Positions 35,430 to 46,200 of a stretch of 64,000 nt of DNA are shown in pieces. Below the pieces are notes generated by a model. The model had not been told where the DNA came from. It did no database searches and worked only from the letters and a program-made list of their open reading frames with translations. The position numbers were made by a program, and so were the translations under genes. The first letter of the stretch is position 1. Each line of letters begins with the position of its first letter. The DNA comes from CAVXTF01 sp963701375 (lineage in GTDB: Bacteria; Actinomycetota; Acidimicrobiia; Acidimicrobiales; CAVXTF01): NCBI GenBank assembly GCA_963701375.1, contig CAVOZT010000004.1, forward strand, positions 1,798,001 through 1,862,000, read 5' to 3'.

Positions 35430-37061
35430 TCAGCTGCGCGCCGGAAGCTCGACCTGCTCCACCTTGATCGTGCCGTCTGCGACCTGGCTCCTGAGCGACT
35501 TCTTGTCGAACTTGCCCACGCTCGTCTTGGGCAGCTCGTCTACGAAAGCCCATCGCTCCGGCAGCCACCAACGTGCCACCCGAGAGGTCAGGAACCCGAG
35601 TACGTCTGACGGCTCCGGCTTGCGGCCTTCGCACGGTACGACCACCACGAGCGGTCTCTCGTCGTAGCGCTCGTCGGGCACGCCGATCACCGCCGCCTCG
35701 AATACGTCCGGGTGGGCCATGACCTGGTTCTCGAGCTCGACGGACGAGATCCACTCCCCGCCGGACTTGATCACGTCCTTCGTCCGGTCGGAGATCTGAA
35801 TGAATCCGCGCTCGTCCAAAGTGGCGACGTCGCCGGTGCGCAACCACCCCTCGGGCGAGAATCGATCCGGAGAGGGATCCTTGTAGTACGAACCGGTGAT
35901 CCAAGGTCCGCGGATCTCGATCTCCCCTACAGAGACCCCGTCGCTCGGCATCTCGGAGCCTTCCTCGTCGACGATCCGCACTTCGACGCCGGAGACGACT
36001 CTCCCAGACTTGGAGCGCCACTCGATCTCGTCTTGTCGCGGCACTCCCTTGGGCGGCCTGGCGAGCGCCGCCAGCGGGCTCGTCTCTGTCATGCCCCAAC
36101 CCTGAACGATGGTCACCCCGAAGCGCTCGTCGTAGGCCTCCATGAGCGACCTCGGCACTGCGGACCCGCCGGCGGTCAGCATCCGGACGGACGACAGATC
36201 AACGAGATGATTCTCCGAATACCGAAGCAAATCGTTCCAGATGGTCGGCACACCCAAAGACATTGTGGGCCGGTGCTCGACGAACATCCGCGCGAGCGGC
36301 TCAGCCTGCAAGAAGCGTTCGGGCATCACCAGGTCGCTCCCCGCCATGAAAGCGGTATACGGAATCCCCCACGCGTTTGCGTGGAACATCGGGACGATGA
36401 CGAGAACCTTGTCGTTCTCCCCCGCTCCCACGCAGTTGGTGGTCATGCCCGCCATCGAGTGCAGGTAAGTCGAGCGGTGGCTGTAGACGACACCCTTGGG
36501 GTCGCCGGTGGTGCCGCTCGTGTAACACATGGCGGCGGCTTGCCTCTCGTCGAACAGGGGCCAGTCGTATCCGGGGTCCTCGCCCGATATCAACTCGTCG
36601 TAGCCGATCGTGTCACCGAGCCCCGACGTGTCGCCTTCACCCACCACGACTATGTGCTTGACCGTGGGGCAGTCTGCCCGGACCCTGGCGAACAGCGGTG
36701 CGATCGACCCGTCCAGGATCACGACCTGGTCCTCGGCGTGGTTCACGACATAAGCGAGCTGTTCGGGAAACAGCCTGATGTTGAGCGTGTGCAGGACTGC
36801 GCCCATCGACGGGATCCCGAGATAGGCCTCCAGGTGAGCCTGGTCGTTCCAGCAGAAGGTGCCCACCCGGTCGCTGTCGCCGATACCGAGTTTGCCGAGG
36901 GCCTTGGCGAGCCTCTCGGCGTTGGCCGCGACCTCGCTGAAGGTGGCGCGCACGGCTCCGCCGGGGGTCTCGGTCACTACTTCAGAGCTTCCGAAGACGC
37001 GCTGCCCGTGTCGGAGTATGCCGCTTATCAGAAGCGGCCCTTCCTGCATGGTGCTCTGCAT
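35430..37061 (-). CDS. acyl-CoA synthetase (AMP-binding, fatty-acid type)
   Basis: 543 residues of the ANL superfamily. The P-loop is YTSGTTGDPKGVVYSHRS, A5 is QGWGMTETSPLAA, the hinge region is GEWISSVELENQVMAHPD and the C-terminal catalytic Lys is in LPKTSVGKFDKKSLR. VLHTLNIRLFPEQ and DKVLVIVPMFHANAWGIPY are typical of medium/long-chain acyl-CoA synthetases of the FadD-like 'fatty-acid--CoA ligase' group. Chain length cannot be read from sequence. Divergent from the PPOX-family gene. Confidence 0.88.
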   Translation of the reverse strand: MQSTMQEGPLLISGILRHGQRVFGSSEVVTETPGGAVRATFSEVAANAERLAKALGKLGIGDSDRVGTFCWNDQAHLEAYLGIPSMGAVLHTLNIRLFPEQLAYVVNHAEDQVVILDGSIAPLFARVRADCPTVKHIVVVGEGDTSGLGDTIGYDELISGEDPGYDWPLFDERQAAAMCYTSGTTGDPKGVVYSHRSTYLHSMAGMTTNCVGAGENDKVLVIVPMFHANAWGIPYTAFMAGSDLVMPERFLQAEPLARMFVEHRPTMSLGVPTIWNDLLRYSENHLVDLSSVRMLTAGGSAVPRSLMEAYDERFGVTIVQGWGMTETSPLAALARPPKGVPRQDEIEWRSKSGRVVSGVEVRIVDEEGSEMPSDGVSVGEIEIRGPWITGSYYKDPSPDRFSPEGWLRTGDVATLDERGFIQISDRTKDVIKSGGEWISSVELENQVMAHPDVFEAAVIGVPDERYDERPLVVVVPCEGRKPEPSDVLGFLTSRVARWWLPERWAFVDELPKTSVGKFDKKSLRSQVADGTIKVEQVELPARS

Positions 37062-37102
37062 TGATTGAGCATACCGACGGGCCGCACCTATAGCCTTCGG
37101 TC

Positions 37103-37513
37103 ATGGGCATCGGGGAAGCGCTCGCGTTCGTTCGCGACCATCATCACGCGGTGTTGGCCACCACTCGGAGTGACGGTGGTGTTCAGCTGTCGCCCATTGC
37201 CGCGACCACCGACGCGGCTGGACGAATCGTCGTCAGCTCCCGCGAGACGGCCATGAAGACCCTCAACCTGAGGAAGCGGCCGAGAGCATGGCTGTGCGTT
37301 CTCGAAGACGGGTTCTTCGGGAAATGGATTCAGGCTGAGGGGCCGGTCGAGGTCGTCTCCTTGCCCGAGGCCATGGACGGGCTGGTCGACTACTACCGCT
37401 CGATCTCCGGAGAGCACCCAGATTGGGACGAGTACCGCAAGGCGATGCAGGAAGAGAAGCGGGTGGTGCTTCGAATGACCGTCGAGAGGGTGGGACCGAA
37501 CAAGGCGGGCTGA
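37103..37513 (+). CDS. PPOX-class (F420/FMN split-barrel) oxidoreductase
   Basis: 136 residues with the split-barrel signature: EALAFVRDHHHAVLATTRSD, GGVQLSPIAATTDAAGRIVV, then RKRPRAWLCVLEDGF. In actinobacteria such short PPOX proteins usually bind F420 or FMN and reduce small molecules. No N-terminal signal. It is followed 52 bp later by the phosphotriesterase-like gene, likely the same transcript. Confidence 0.8.
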   Translation: MGIGEALAFVRDHHHAVLATTRSDGGVQLSPIAATTDAAGRIVVSSRETAMKTLNLRKRPRAWLCVLEDGFFGKWIQAEGPVEVVSLPEAMDGLVDYYRSISGEHPDWDEYRKAMQEEKRVVLRMTVERVGPNKAG

Positions 37514-37565
37514 CCCGGCGGCGGCACGGCGGGCATCGGGGAGAACATCGGACGGAGGGCGGTTG

Positions 37566-38540
37566 ATGGGTCAGGTACAGACGGTTCTCGGGCCTGTGGA
37601 CGCCGACCGCCTCGGCGTCACCCTCATGCACGAGCACGTGTTCATCCTTTCGCCCGAAGTCCAACAGAATTGGCCGACCGGATGGGACGAGGAACAGGCG
37701 GTGGCCAAAGCGGTCGTGCGCCTGAACGAACTGGCAGCCGCCGGAGTCTCGACGATCGTCGATCTGACCGTCGTCGGTCTCGGCCGCGACATCAGGCTCG
37801 TCAAGAGGGTCGCCGAGCAGGTCGACCTGAACATCGTCGTCGCGACGGGCCTGTACACCTATGACGCACTACCGCACTACTTCGACTACCGCTCCGCTGC
37901 GATGCGTCCCGACAGCATCGACGCGCTCGAGGAGTTCTTCCTCGGTGATATCGAAGATGGTATAGCGGGTTCGGGGGTTCGACCCGGCGTCCTCAAATGC
38001 GCCACCGACAAACCCGGGATCACTCCCGGAGTAGAACGGGTGCTTCGCGCGTGCGCCAAGGTCCACAGACGGACGGGGATCCCGATCTCGACTCACACGG
38101 ACGCACCGACCCGAAGGGGACTCGAGCAGCAAAGCATCTTCGAATCCGAAGGAGTGGACCTGTCGAGGGTCATCATCGGCCACAGCGGTGACAGCACCGA
38201 CCTCGAATACTTAGAGGCGCTCCTTGCGTCCGGATCCACTCTGGGCATGGACCGCTTCGGCGTCGACGTCTACTGCCCCGGAGAACAGCGGATCGAGACC
38301 GTCGTCAGGCTTTGCGACATGGGATGGGCCCCGCAACTCGTACTGTCGCACGACGCCTCGTGCCACATCGACTGGTTCGAAGACGACCTTCTACGAGCCG
38401 CGGCACCCAACTGGCACTTCCTGCACCTGACCAACGACGTGATCCCGAAAATGCGAGATAGCGGCGTGACCGAGGCCCAAGTCAAGACCATGATGGTCGA
38501 CGCGCCGAGGCGGCTTCTCGACAGCGGCCCGGGATACTGA
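37566..38540 (+). CDS. phosphotriesterase-family (PLL-type) metal hydrolase
   Basis: 324 residues from ATG 37566 with ggaggg upstream. The TIM-barrel metal site is visible: LMHEHVFI (two His), VLKCATD with the Lys that is carboxylated in this family, STHTDAPT, VIIGHSGDS and LSHDASCHIDW (Asp). PLL proteins mostly hydrolyse lactones, including quorum-sensing homoserine lactones, with weak organophosphate activity. The active-site set is complete. Physiological substrate unknown. Confidence 0.88.
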   Translation: MGQVQTVLGPVDADRLGVTLMHEHVFILSPEVQQNWPTGWDEEQAVAKAVVRLNELAAAGVSTIVDLTVVGLGRDIRLVKRVAEQVDLNIVVATGLYTYDALPHYFDYRSAAMRPDSIDALEEFFLGDIEDGIAGSGVRPGVLKCATDKPGITPGVERVLRACAKVHRRTGIPISTHTDAPTRRGLEQQSIFESEGVDLSRVIIGHSGDSTDLEYLEALLASGSTLGMDRFGVDVYCPGEQRIETVVRLCDMGWAPQLVLSHDASCHIDWFEDDLLRAAAPNWHFLHLTNDVIPKMRDSGVTEAQVKTMMVDAPRRLLDSGPGY

Positions 38541-38561
38541 GCCCGGGACCTGAGCCCGGGA
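38537..38561. repeat. ctgagcccggga duplication over the stop codon
   Basis: ctgagcccggga at 38537-38548 contains the TGA of the phosphotriesterase-like gene and is repeated exactly at 38550-38561, 13 bases on, giving a second TGA in another frame. Confidence 0.75.
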
Positions 38562-38584
38562 AACTGGACCAACCGAGCATCGCC

Positions 38585-40977
38585 TTGAGCAGACGGGCGC
38601 GCCTCTGGGCGCAGCGCCGGCTGCTGAGCGGGCCGCTCGTGGTGGTTTTCGCCACCGTGGCTTTCGATTGTTGGACGCTGCGCGCTCGAGCGAACTCCGG
38701 TCGCCTACCCGAGCGACACCTCGGTGCATACCGCGATGGTTCAATTCGCCGGCAACAGAATTGCCGCGGGTCACCTTCCATGGAGCAGTTGGTTTCCTTA
38801 CATCGGGCTCGGTTCTCCTCAGTTCCTCCACTACCAGAGCCTCGCCGCAGTCATGACGGGCGCCCTCTCCCGAGTCATATCGCCGGGCACCGCAGTTGCG
38901 TGGTCGATTTATCTGCTTCTCGGGACGTGGCCGATCTGCGTCTTCCTGTGTGCGCGGCATGTTCTCGATGAAACCCTGGGCGGCGGCCGGTGCCGCCGTC
39001 GCAAGCCCGTTCCTTTCGAGCGTTTTCATGTCGGGATACGAGCAACGGGCATACATATTTCTCGGATACGGGTTGTGGACGCAGCTTTTCGCCATGTGGT
39101 GCCTACCGATCGCCTGGGGGCTCACGTGGCGCGCGATCAACAGCGACAAACTTCACATCGCGGCGGGCCTCGTGGTCGGCCTCACGATCTGCCTGCACTT
39201 CGAGACCGGCTATCTGGCGTTACTGCCATTGATCGTCTTCCCGTGGATCGTGAGCGAACACACCAAACGGCGGATCCTGTCCGCCATTCGCATCGCTGCC
39301 GGAGCTTTTCTCGTTTCCGCGTGGGCTTGGGTTCCCGTGTTGGCGGAGCGCAAATGGTCCGCAATCAACTCCGTGCTCGCCGGAACCCAGTACCAGAAGG
39401 GCTACGGAGCGACCGCGATGCTCAAGTGGCTCGCGGAAGGACGCATCTTCGACTCGGGCGCAGCCATGCCGATTGTGACTCTGCTCGGCGCCGTCGGCCT
39501 CGTTGTTTCGATCGCGGACTGGAGACGAAGCCCGGCCGAGCGGGCGATGGTGAGCATCGCGGTTTCCTCGTTCCTGCTCGAGCTCGGACTTACGACTTTC
39601 GGGCCTCTAGCTGACTTGGTCCCGGGCCACCAGGACATCTATTTCCGTCGATTCGCCATCGGCATCCAGCTTGCGTGGCTGTTGCTCGCGGGGAACGGGC
39701 TTTTCGCATTGGCAGGAGCGGTAACGAAGTTGGTACGAGCAGACCAGTCGAGCGCTCGGGAATGGACGGATCCGCCGGCGCGGCAGCTGCGAGTAGCCGG
39801 ACCGGTGCCGGCGATCCCCAGTCGGAGCGTTGTCGCTCGGTCAGTCCCGGGACCTCGCCAGCGCTCACAAACGCCGGCAATCGTCGGTCGCTGGGCGCTT
39901 GCCGTCATGATCATCGCGGCTCTGGCGTCAGGACTGGGTGCCGCCGTGGCTCGGCTGACATCGCTCGACTTCGAGAACGGAAGGGCAATCGCCAACCAGG
40001 TCGTCGCCGATCGAAAACAAGGGCCTGAGGTCGACAGCCTCGTCGCCAAGATGAAATCGCTCGGCCCTGGACGGGTCTACGCGGGCACTGTGAGCAATTG
40101 GGGTTCCAAGTTCAAAGTTGGCATCGTCCCGGTCTTCAAGTACCTCGAGACCCAGGGCGTTGACGTGATGGTCTACTCGGCAACCACCACCACACTCATG
40201 GACGACCCGCAGTACTACTTCAACGAGCGCATCCCCGCCGACTACGCCCTGTTAGGTGTGAAATACCTCCTCCTCCCGACTGCCAGGCACCCCCTCGTCC
40301 CAGCGAGATTCGTCGCTTCGGTGCAGAAGTATTCGTTGTGGCAGGTTGACGGCGTCGGATATTCCAGGGTCGTCGACACCGTCGGCTCGCTGGACGAGAA
40401 CCGCGCCGACATCGGGCCGAACTCGCGGGGTTACGTCGACTCCCCTTTGGCCGCATTTGGGCTCTACCTGACGGTCGCTTACGAGGGCGAACCCGCCGCC
40501 AACCCGACAGCTCCGAACCTGGCCCCGAACGTCCCCCTGAAGCTTCCCCTCATCCCCGGGGCCCCCAAGGTCATTGCCCCCAATCCAACGACTCAGTCCG
40601 TTGCGCCCGCCAACCCGCCGGGCAGCGTCGTATCGGAAGTCGACGATCTCGACTCGGGCGAGGTGCAACTGCGGGTCGACACGTCCCGTCGTGCCGTCGT
40701 CGCACTGAGCGTTACCTACGACCCGGGCTGGACGGTATGGGTTGACGGGCACCGCACCCCGACCGAGATGCTCGCCCCTGCTCTTCTCGGAGTGACGGTA
40801 GGACCTGGGTCGCACACCTTGAAGTTCGACTACGTCGGATATCCCTATTACGGCCTGCTTTTCGCCATTGCCGCTTCGGTGCTGGTCGCGCCGACCACTT
40901 GGCTGATCGTCGTCGCGGTGGCCCGCCGCCGGCGTCGTTCGTCGGGCGAGCGGGAGTCTCCAACTCATCCAGCCTGA
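38585..40977 (+). CDS. large multi-pass membrane protein (PTPS-related/YfhO-like), with two apparent frameshifts
   Basis: The reading is distributed over three frames. Frame 1 from TTG 38585 gives LLSGPLVVVFATVAFDCWTL; a shift near 38692-38696 leads to TPVAYPSDTSVHTAMVQFAG and GLGSPQFLHYQSLAAVMTGA; a second shift at gcgcggc before atg (about 38951-38958) leads to MFSMKPWAAAGAAVASPFLS and the rest. Each is explained by one surplus base; the restored protein is about 796 residues. It has around ten membrane helices, then a soluble part with DYALLGVKYLLLPTARHP and a final membrane helix, as in PTPS-related or YfhO-type envelope proteins that resemble GT-C glycosyltransferases. Catalytic residues are not identifiable. 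It could also be a decaying gene. Confidence 0.65.
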
Positions 40978-41004
40978 GTCCCGCCTGAGTTGGTCTGCCT
41001 GAGT
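40972..41004. repeat. three copies of gcctgagt across the stop codon
   Basis: gcctgagt occurs at 40972-40979, 40983-40990 and 40997-41004. The first holds the TGA of the large membrane protein gene; the spacings of 11 and 14 bases place the other two TGA triplets in the other two frames. Confidence 0.8.
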
Positions 41005-41016
41005 CGGTCTATTGCG

Positions 41017-41448
41017 TCAAGTGGTGGCAGTCGTGGGCGCGGTGGTCCCGGTGAATCCCGTCGTGCTTGTCGTGCCGGAAGTAGGACTGGTCGTCGCAGG
41101 AATCGTGGACGACGTCGAGGGGTGGAACGTCGTCTGAGGCGGCGTGTTGTTGGAGGAGGAATGGCGCAGGCCGAAATAAAGGCCCGCCGCCAGACCCGCC
41201 GCAAGAAGAATGCCGACGACACTTATCAGGATGGTCCTCTGTCGGTTCGGGCGGTTCGGACCACCTGGACCTGTTGGACCGCCTGGACCGAACGGCCCTC
41301 CGGGACCACCTGGACCATAAGGCCCACTCGGACCGCCCGGACCGTACGGACCACTCGGCGCAGGTGGCGGCGGTGGGACCGCGTAAGGGTCGACCGGAGT
41401 GCCCCAACCCGGGTCGGCGTCGCCTTGTTCCTGAGGCCCGTCGCTCAT
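41017..41448 (-). CDS. Pro/Gly-rich single-pass membrane protein with Thr-rich tail
   Basis: 143 residues from ATG 41448. The N-terminus is polar, then PYAVPPPPPAPSGPYGPGGP and further GPGGP units, one membrane helix (ILISVVGILLAAGLAAGLYFG) and a Thr/Ser-rich extracytoplasmic tail. The architecture matches the first two-thirds of the PYGPP protein at 21.8 kb but without its C-terminal domain. Unknown function. The region 41449-41645 behind it (197 bp) holds its promoter and nothing else I can support. Confidence 0.6.
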   Translation of the reverse strand: MSDGPQEQGDADPGWGTPVDPYAVPPPPPAPSGPYGPGGPSGPYGPGGPGGPFGPGGPTGPGGPNRPNRQRTILISVVGILLAAGLAAGLYFGLRHSSSNNTPPQTTFHPSTSSTIPATTSPTSGTTSTTGFTGTTAPTTATT

Positions 41449-41645
41449 CGCAGCTATCCGCCGTTCTTCTCGAAGATCTCGCCCGCTTGGTTCAGGCCGC
41501 TTGGCCCGAGACCGGCGTGAGCATACCCACGAGCGACGCTTCGCTGTCGATACAAATGCCCTGTGATGCACCCGCGGATCGCCGCGGAGTCGCAACGCCG
41601 ACAAGTCTCGACATCACGACGTCCCGTCGTCGCGAGGCGATCCGA

Positions 41646-43220
41646 TCACCTGATTGCGAGTTGCCCGGGGACGATCGGAGACGGAAGCTCCGACTCCCCT
41701 ATCAACCAGCGATCGACCGCAGCGGCGCATGATCGTCCTTCGGCGATCGCCCAGACGATCAGGCTCTGGCCCCTGGTCGCGTCGCCGCAGACGAACACGC
41801 CCTCGCGACTGGTCGCCCATTCGGAGTCGCATGCAACATTGCCTCGCGGGTCGAGTTGCAGCCCGAGCTCAGAGACGACTCCCAACCGTTCGGCGCCCAC
41901 AAAGCCCATTGCAATAAGCACAAGCTCGCAGGGAATCTCGATCGTGGAAGATTCAAGAGCCTCGAACCGCACCCTTCCGTCTTCGACGACCTGCCGGACC
42001 TGGTGAGCACGCAGACCGGCGACGGCGCCCGTCCCGTCGTCTACCAACTCGGTCGTCTCGACTGCGTAGATCCGGTCGCCGCCTTCTTCGTGAGCAGCAG
42101 AGCTCCTCATGATGAGAGGCCAGGTCGGCCACGGATTGTTCTCGGCGCGGAAATCAGGAGGCTGCTCGAGTATCTCGAGTTGACGTACCTCGACGGCACC
42201 TTGCCGATGCGCAGTGCCGAGACAGTCCGCTCCGGTGTCCCCGCCGCCGATGATCACGACTCGTTTGCCCGCGGCACTTATCGGCGACCCGTCGAGCCGA
42301 CCCTCTCGCACGAGGTTTGACGGCTTCAAGTACTCGAGAGCCAGGTGAACACCTTTGAGCGTCCTGCCAGGCACTTCCAGCTCCCTCGGCAGCGTCGCTC
42401 CACACGCGAGGACCACGGCGTCGTTCCGGTCGAGAAGGTCCTGCGCGGGATGACTTCCACGCCCTCCGCGGCACGCGGTGCCGAGCCCCCGTTCGAGGCC
42501 GGGCTCCACACCAGGAGCGCTCGGGACGCCGGGGGCCCTAGGGACGTCGGGAGTGCCGCGGTCTATTAGCCCGACACTCACGCCGCATCGGAACTCCACT
42601 CCCTCGGCCGCGAGCTGGCTCAACCGCCGCTCGAGTACGACCTTCTCCATCTTGAACTCGGGGATGCCGAACCGGAGGAGTCCGCCCGGCATCTCGGCGC
42701 GCTCGAACACGGTGACCTTGTGCCCTGCACGCGCCAACTGTTGAGCCGCTGCCAGGCCTGCCGGCCCGGAGCCGACCACCGCGACGGACTTCCCAGTCTT
42801 GACGTCCGGAGCGATGGGTGTGACCCAGCCCTCCGACCAGGCGCGCTCGGCTATCTCGTATTCGATCCGCTCGATCGTGACCGGGTCGGAGTTGATGCCG
42901 AGCACACACGACGCCTCACACGGTGCGGGACAAAGTCGTCCCGTGAACTCAGGAAAGTTGTTCGTGGCATGCAGGCGCTCCGCCGCGTCGCGCCATTCCC
43001 CCTTGTACACGAGGTCGTTCCACTCAGGGATGAGGTTCCCGAGCGGGCATCCCTCGTGACAGAACGGGATCCCGCAGTCCATGCAGCGCGCTCCCTGGTC
43101 GCGCGCGTCGGTGTCCGGGAAAGCCTCGTACACCTCCCGCCAGTCGCGGAGCCGGACAGGTACGGGCCGGCGCGGCGGCAGCTTGCGGCCGAACTCCAAG
43201 AAACCTGTGGGTTTTGCCAC
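41646..43220 (-). CDS. gltD: glutamate synthase (NADPH) small subunit
   Basis: 524 residues; passes electrons from NADPH via FAD to GltB. The N-terminal Fe-S region has CMDCGIPFCHEGCPLGNLIP and CPAPCEASC. The FAD motif is VAVVGSGPAGLAAAQQLA and the NADPH motif VVIIGGGDTGADCLGTA; the C-terminal FAD site has GVFVCGDATRGQSLIV. Between the two domains (about residues 260-300) there is an unusual Pro/Gly-rich insertion with a PGVPSAPGVEPG repeat. GTG 43220 chosen because the family begins AKPTGFLEF. Follows gltB by 29 bp. Confidence 0.93.
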   Translation of the reverse strand: MAKPTGFLEFGRKLPPRRPVPVRLRDWREVYEAFPDTDARDQGARCMDCGIPFCHEGCPLGNLIPEWNDLVYKGEWRDAAERLHATNNFPEFTGRLCPAPCEASCVLGINSDPVTIERIEYEIAERAWSEGWVTPIAPDVKTGKSVAVVGSGPAGLAAAQQLARAGHKVTVFERAEMPGGLLRFGIPEFKMEKVVLERRLSQLAAEGVEFRCGVSVGLIDRGTPDVPRAPGVPSAPGVEPGLERGLGTACRGGRGSHPAQDLLDRNDAVVLACGATLPRELEVPGRTLKGVHLALEYLKPSNLVREGRLDGSPISAAGKRVVIIGGGDTGADCLGTAHRQGAVEVRQLEILEQPPDFRAENNPWPTWPLIMRSSAAHEEGGDRIYAVETTELVDDGTGAVAGLRAHQVRQVVEDGRVRFEALESSTIEIPCELVLIAMGFVGAERLGVVSELGLQLDPRGNVACDSEWATSREGVFVCGDATRGQSLIVWAIAEGRSCAAAVDRWLIGESELPSPIVPGQLAIR

Positions 43221-43249
43221 CGTCGTGTCCGTCGATCTTCCGCTACTGC

Positions 43250-46200
43250 TCAGCCGTGCGCCGCGGCCATGACCGCATCGTCGACCGAGGTGCCGACCTC
43301 GATCGCACGGCGGGTCGCTTCGAGGACACGCTTGTAGTCGCTCGGCATGACCTTTACGAACTCGGCGGCGGGCCCGCCGAGCTCGCCGGCGCCGTTGGTG
43401 GAAGCATTGGCTCCGCCTTCTGTTCGAGCCCACCGCTCGAGCATCTGCCCCGCAACCTCCGAGCCCGTCAGCTCGCGGTGCCTAGAGACCAGATCGGCGA
43501 TGAGCCTCACATCCTCGGCATCGAGCTCCTCGAGTTCGACCAGCTCGGTGTTCAACCGTCGCGAGAGCCGCCGGTCGGGATCCCAGACGAAGGCGACTCC
43601 ACCGGACATGCCGGCCGCGAAGTTCCGCCCGGTGGAGCCGAGCACGACGACGATCCCACCGGTCATGTACTCACACGCGTGGTCTCCGACCCCCTCTACG
43701 ACCGCGATGGCACCGGAGTTGCGCACGCAGAACCTCTCCCCCACCTGGCCTCTAAGGAACACCTCTCCCGACGTGGCTCCGTAGAGCACGACGTTGCCGG
43801 CGATGATCTGCTCTTCGGCTGCGAACGGCGAGCTTTCGGGAGGACGCACGATCACGCGACCCCCGGAGAGGCCCTTTGCGAGATAGTCGTTCGCATCCCC
43901 GACAAGACGCATCGTCACGCCTTTCGGCACGAACGCCCCGAAACTTTGTCCGGCCGAACCCGTGAACGTGAGCGAGATCGTGTCGTCTGCGAGTCCTGCT
44001 GCCCCGTGACGCTTGGTGATCTCGTAGCCGAGCAGCGTCCCGACGGTTCGGTCCACGTTGGAGATCCGTAGAGAAGCCTCTACCGGCTCGCCGGACTCGA
44101 GTGCCGGTCTGCAGAGCTCGAGGAACTGGTGGTCCAACGCACGCTCGAGACCGTGGTCCTGGGTCGTCGTGCACCGTCGGGCAGAGGGAAGGTCGGTCTC
44201 GGACTCCGGAAACACGAGCACGGGTGACAGGTCGAGACCGGCGGCCTTCCAGTGCTCGGTCGCCTCGTGGGTGTCGAGCAGGTCGACCCTGCCGACCGCC
44301 TCCTCGATCGAACGCAACCCCAACGAGGCCAGGATCTCGCGCACCTCGGTGGCGATGAATTCGAAGAAGTGCTCCACGAACTCGGGCCGGCCGTTGAACC
44401 GTTCGCGCAGAGCCGGCGTCTGCGTCGCGATGCCGACAGGGCAGGTGTCGAGATGGCAGACGCGCATCATGATGCAACCCGACACGACGAGCGGTGCGGA
44501 CGCGAAACCGAATTCCTCGGCACCCAGCAGGGCTGCGATCACCACGTCGCGCCCCGTCTTGAGCTGACCGTCGACCTGCACCACGATGCGGTCGCGAAGC
44601 CCGTTTCTGACAAGCGTCTGCTGCGTTTCGGCGAGCCCCAACTCCCACGGAATACCGGCGTGCTTGATCGACGTGAGCGGCGCGGCACCCGTCCCGCCGT
44701 CGTGTCCGGAGATCAAAACCACGTCGGACTTCGCCTTTGCGACTCCTGCAGCGACGGTGCCCACGCCGACCTCGGACACGAGCTTCACGTGCACGCGCGC
44801 GGCGGGGTTCGAGGACTTCAGGTCGTGAATGAGCTGCGCAATGTCTTCGATCGAGTAGATGTCGTGGTGCGGAGGCGGCGAGATCAGGCCGACGCCCGGG
44901 GTCGTGAACCGGGTCGCCGCGATCCACGGGAAGATCTTCTTTCCCGCGAGCTGCCCGCCCTCTCCCGGCTTCGCACCCTGAGCGATCTTGATCTGCAGGT
45001 CGTCGGCGTTCACGAGGTACTCGCTCGTCACCCCGAAACGACCGGAAGCGACCTGGTGGACGGCGCTGCGCCGGAGATCGCCGTTGGGCTCGCGGACATA
45101 TCGCCGCGCATCTTCCCCGCCTTCGCCCGTGTTGGACTTACCGCCGAGGCGGTTCATGGCGATGGCGAGCGTCTCGTGGGCCTCGGCAGAAATGCTCCCG
45201 TACGACATCGCGCCCGTCGCGAACCGCTTCACGATCTCGGAGACCGGCTCCACCTCTTCGATCGGTACGGACTCGATCGAAACGGGTGACCCGTCTCCAC
45301 CTTGCCCCTCACCTTTGAACCTGAGCAGGCCGCGCAACGTCGCGAGTCTCCTCGCCTGATCATCTACCAGCGTCGAGTACTCCTTGAAGACGTCGTATCG
45401 CTTGGCCCTGGTCGCGTGTTGCAGTTTGAAGACCGTGCGCGGGTTGAAAAGGTGCACTTCTCCTTCGCGCCGCCACTGGTACTCACCGCCGACTGCGAGC
45501 TCTCGGTGCGCGTGCTCGGCCGGACGAGGGAGGTAAGCGTCGCGATGGCGCAATGCCGCCTCCTTCGCGAGCACATCGAGACCGACCCCTCCGATGCGGC
45601 TCGTGGTCCCCGTGAAGTATTCGTCCACGACCTCGGGGGCGAGCCCCACCGCTTCGAACACCTGCGCACCGGTGTACGACGCCACCGTCGAGATGCCCAT
45701 CTTGGACATGATCTTGATCACGCCCTTGCACGAGGCCTTTATGTAGTTGCGGCGCGCCTGGCGCGGAGTGACGCCCTCGAGCCTTCCCACGGCGATCATG
45801 TCGTCGATCGTCTCGAAGGCGAGATACGGGTTGATCGCTGCCGCGCCATATCCGAGGAGAAGCGCCATGTGGTGGACTTCTCGTGCGTCGCCTGACTCGA
45901 CGATCAGACCGACCTTCGTACGCGTCTTCTCGCGGACGAGGTGGTGATGCACCGCTGCGGTCAGCAGGAGCGAAGGGATCGGAGCAAGAACGTCGTTCGA
46001 GCTGCGGTCGGAGAGCACCACGATGTTTGCGCCGTCTGCGATAGCGAGGCTCACACTCGTGCACACCTGGTCGATAGCCCGCTTCATCGCATCCCCGCCA
46101 CCCTCGGGATCGAACAACCCGTCGATTGCGAACGCTCGGAAACCGTTGGTCCCGCCGTCGTCGTCGATGTACAGCAGCTTCGCCAGGTCGTCGTTGTCGA

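Noticed and set aside
44252..45289. 345-codon plus-strand frame inside gltB
   Set aside because: Lies opposite the conserved FMN and Fe-S region of GltB; shadow.
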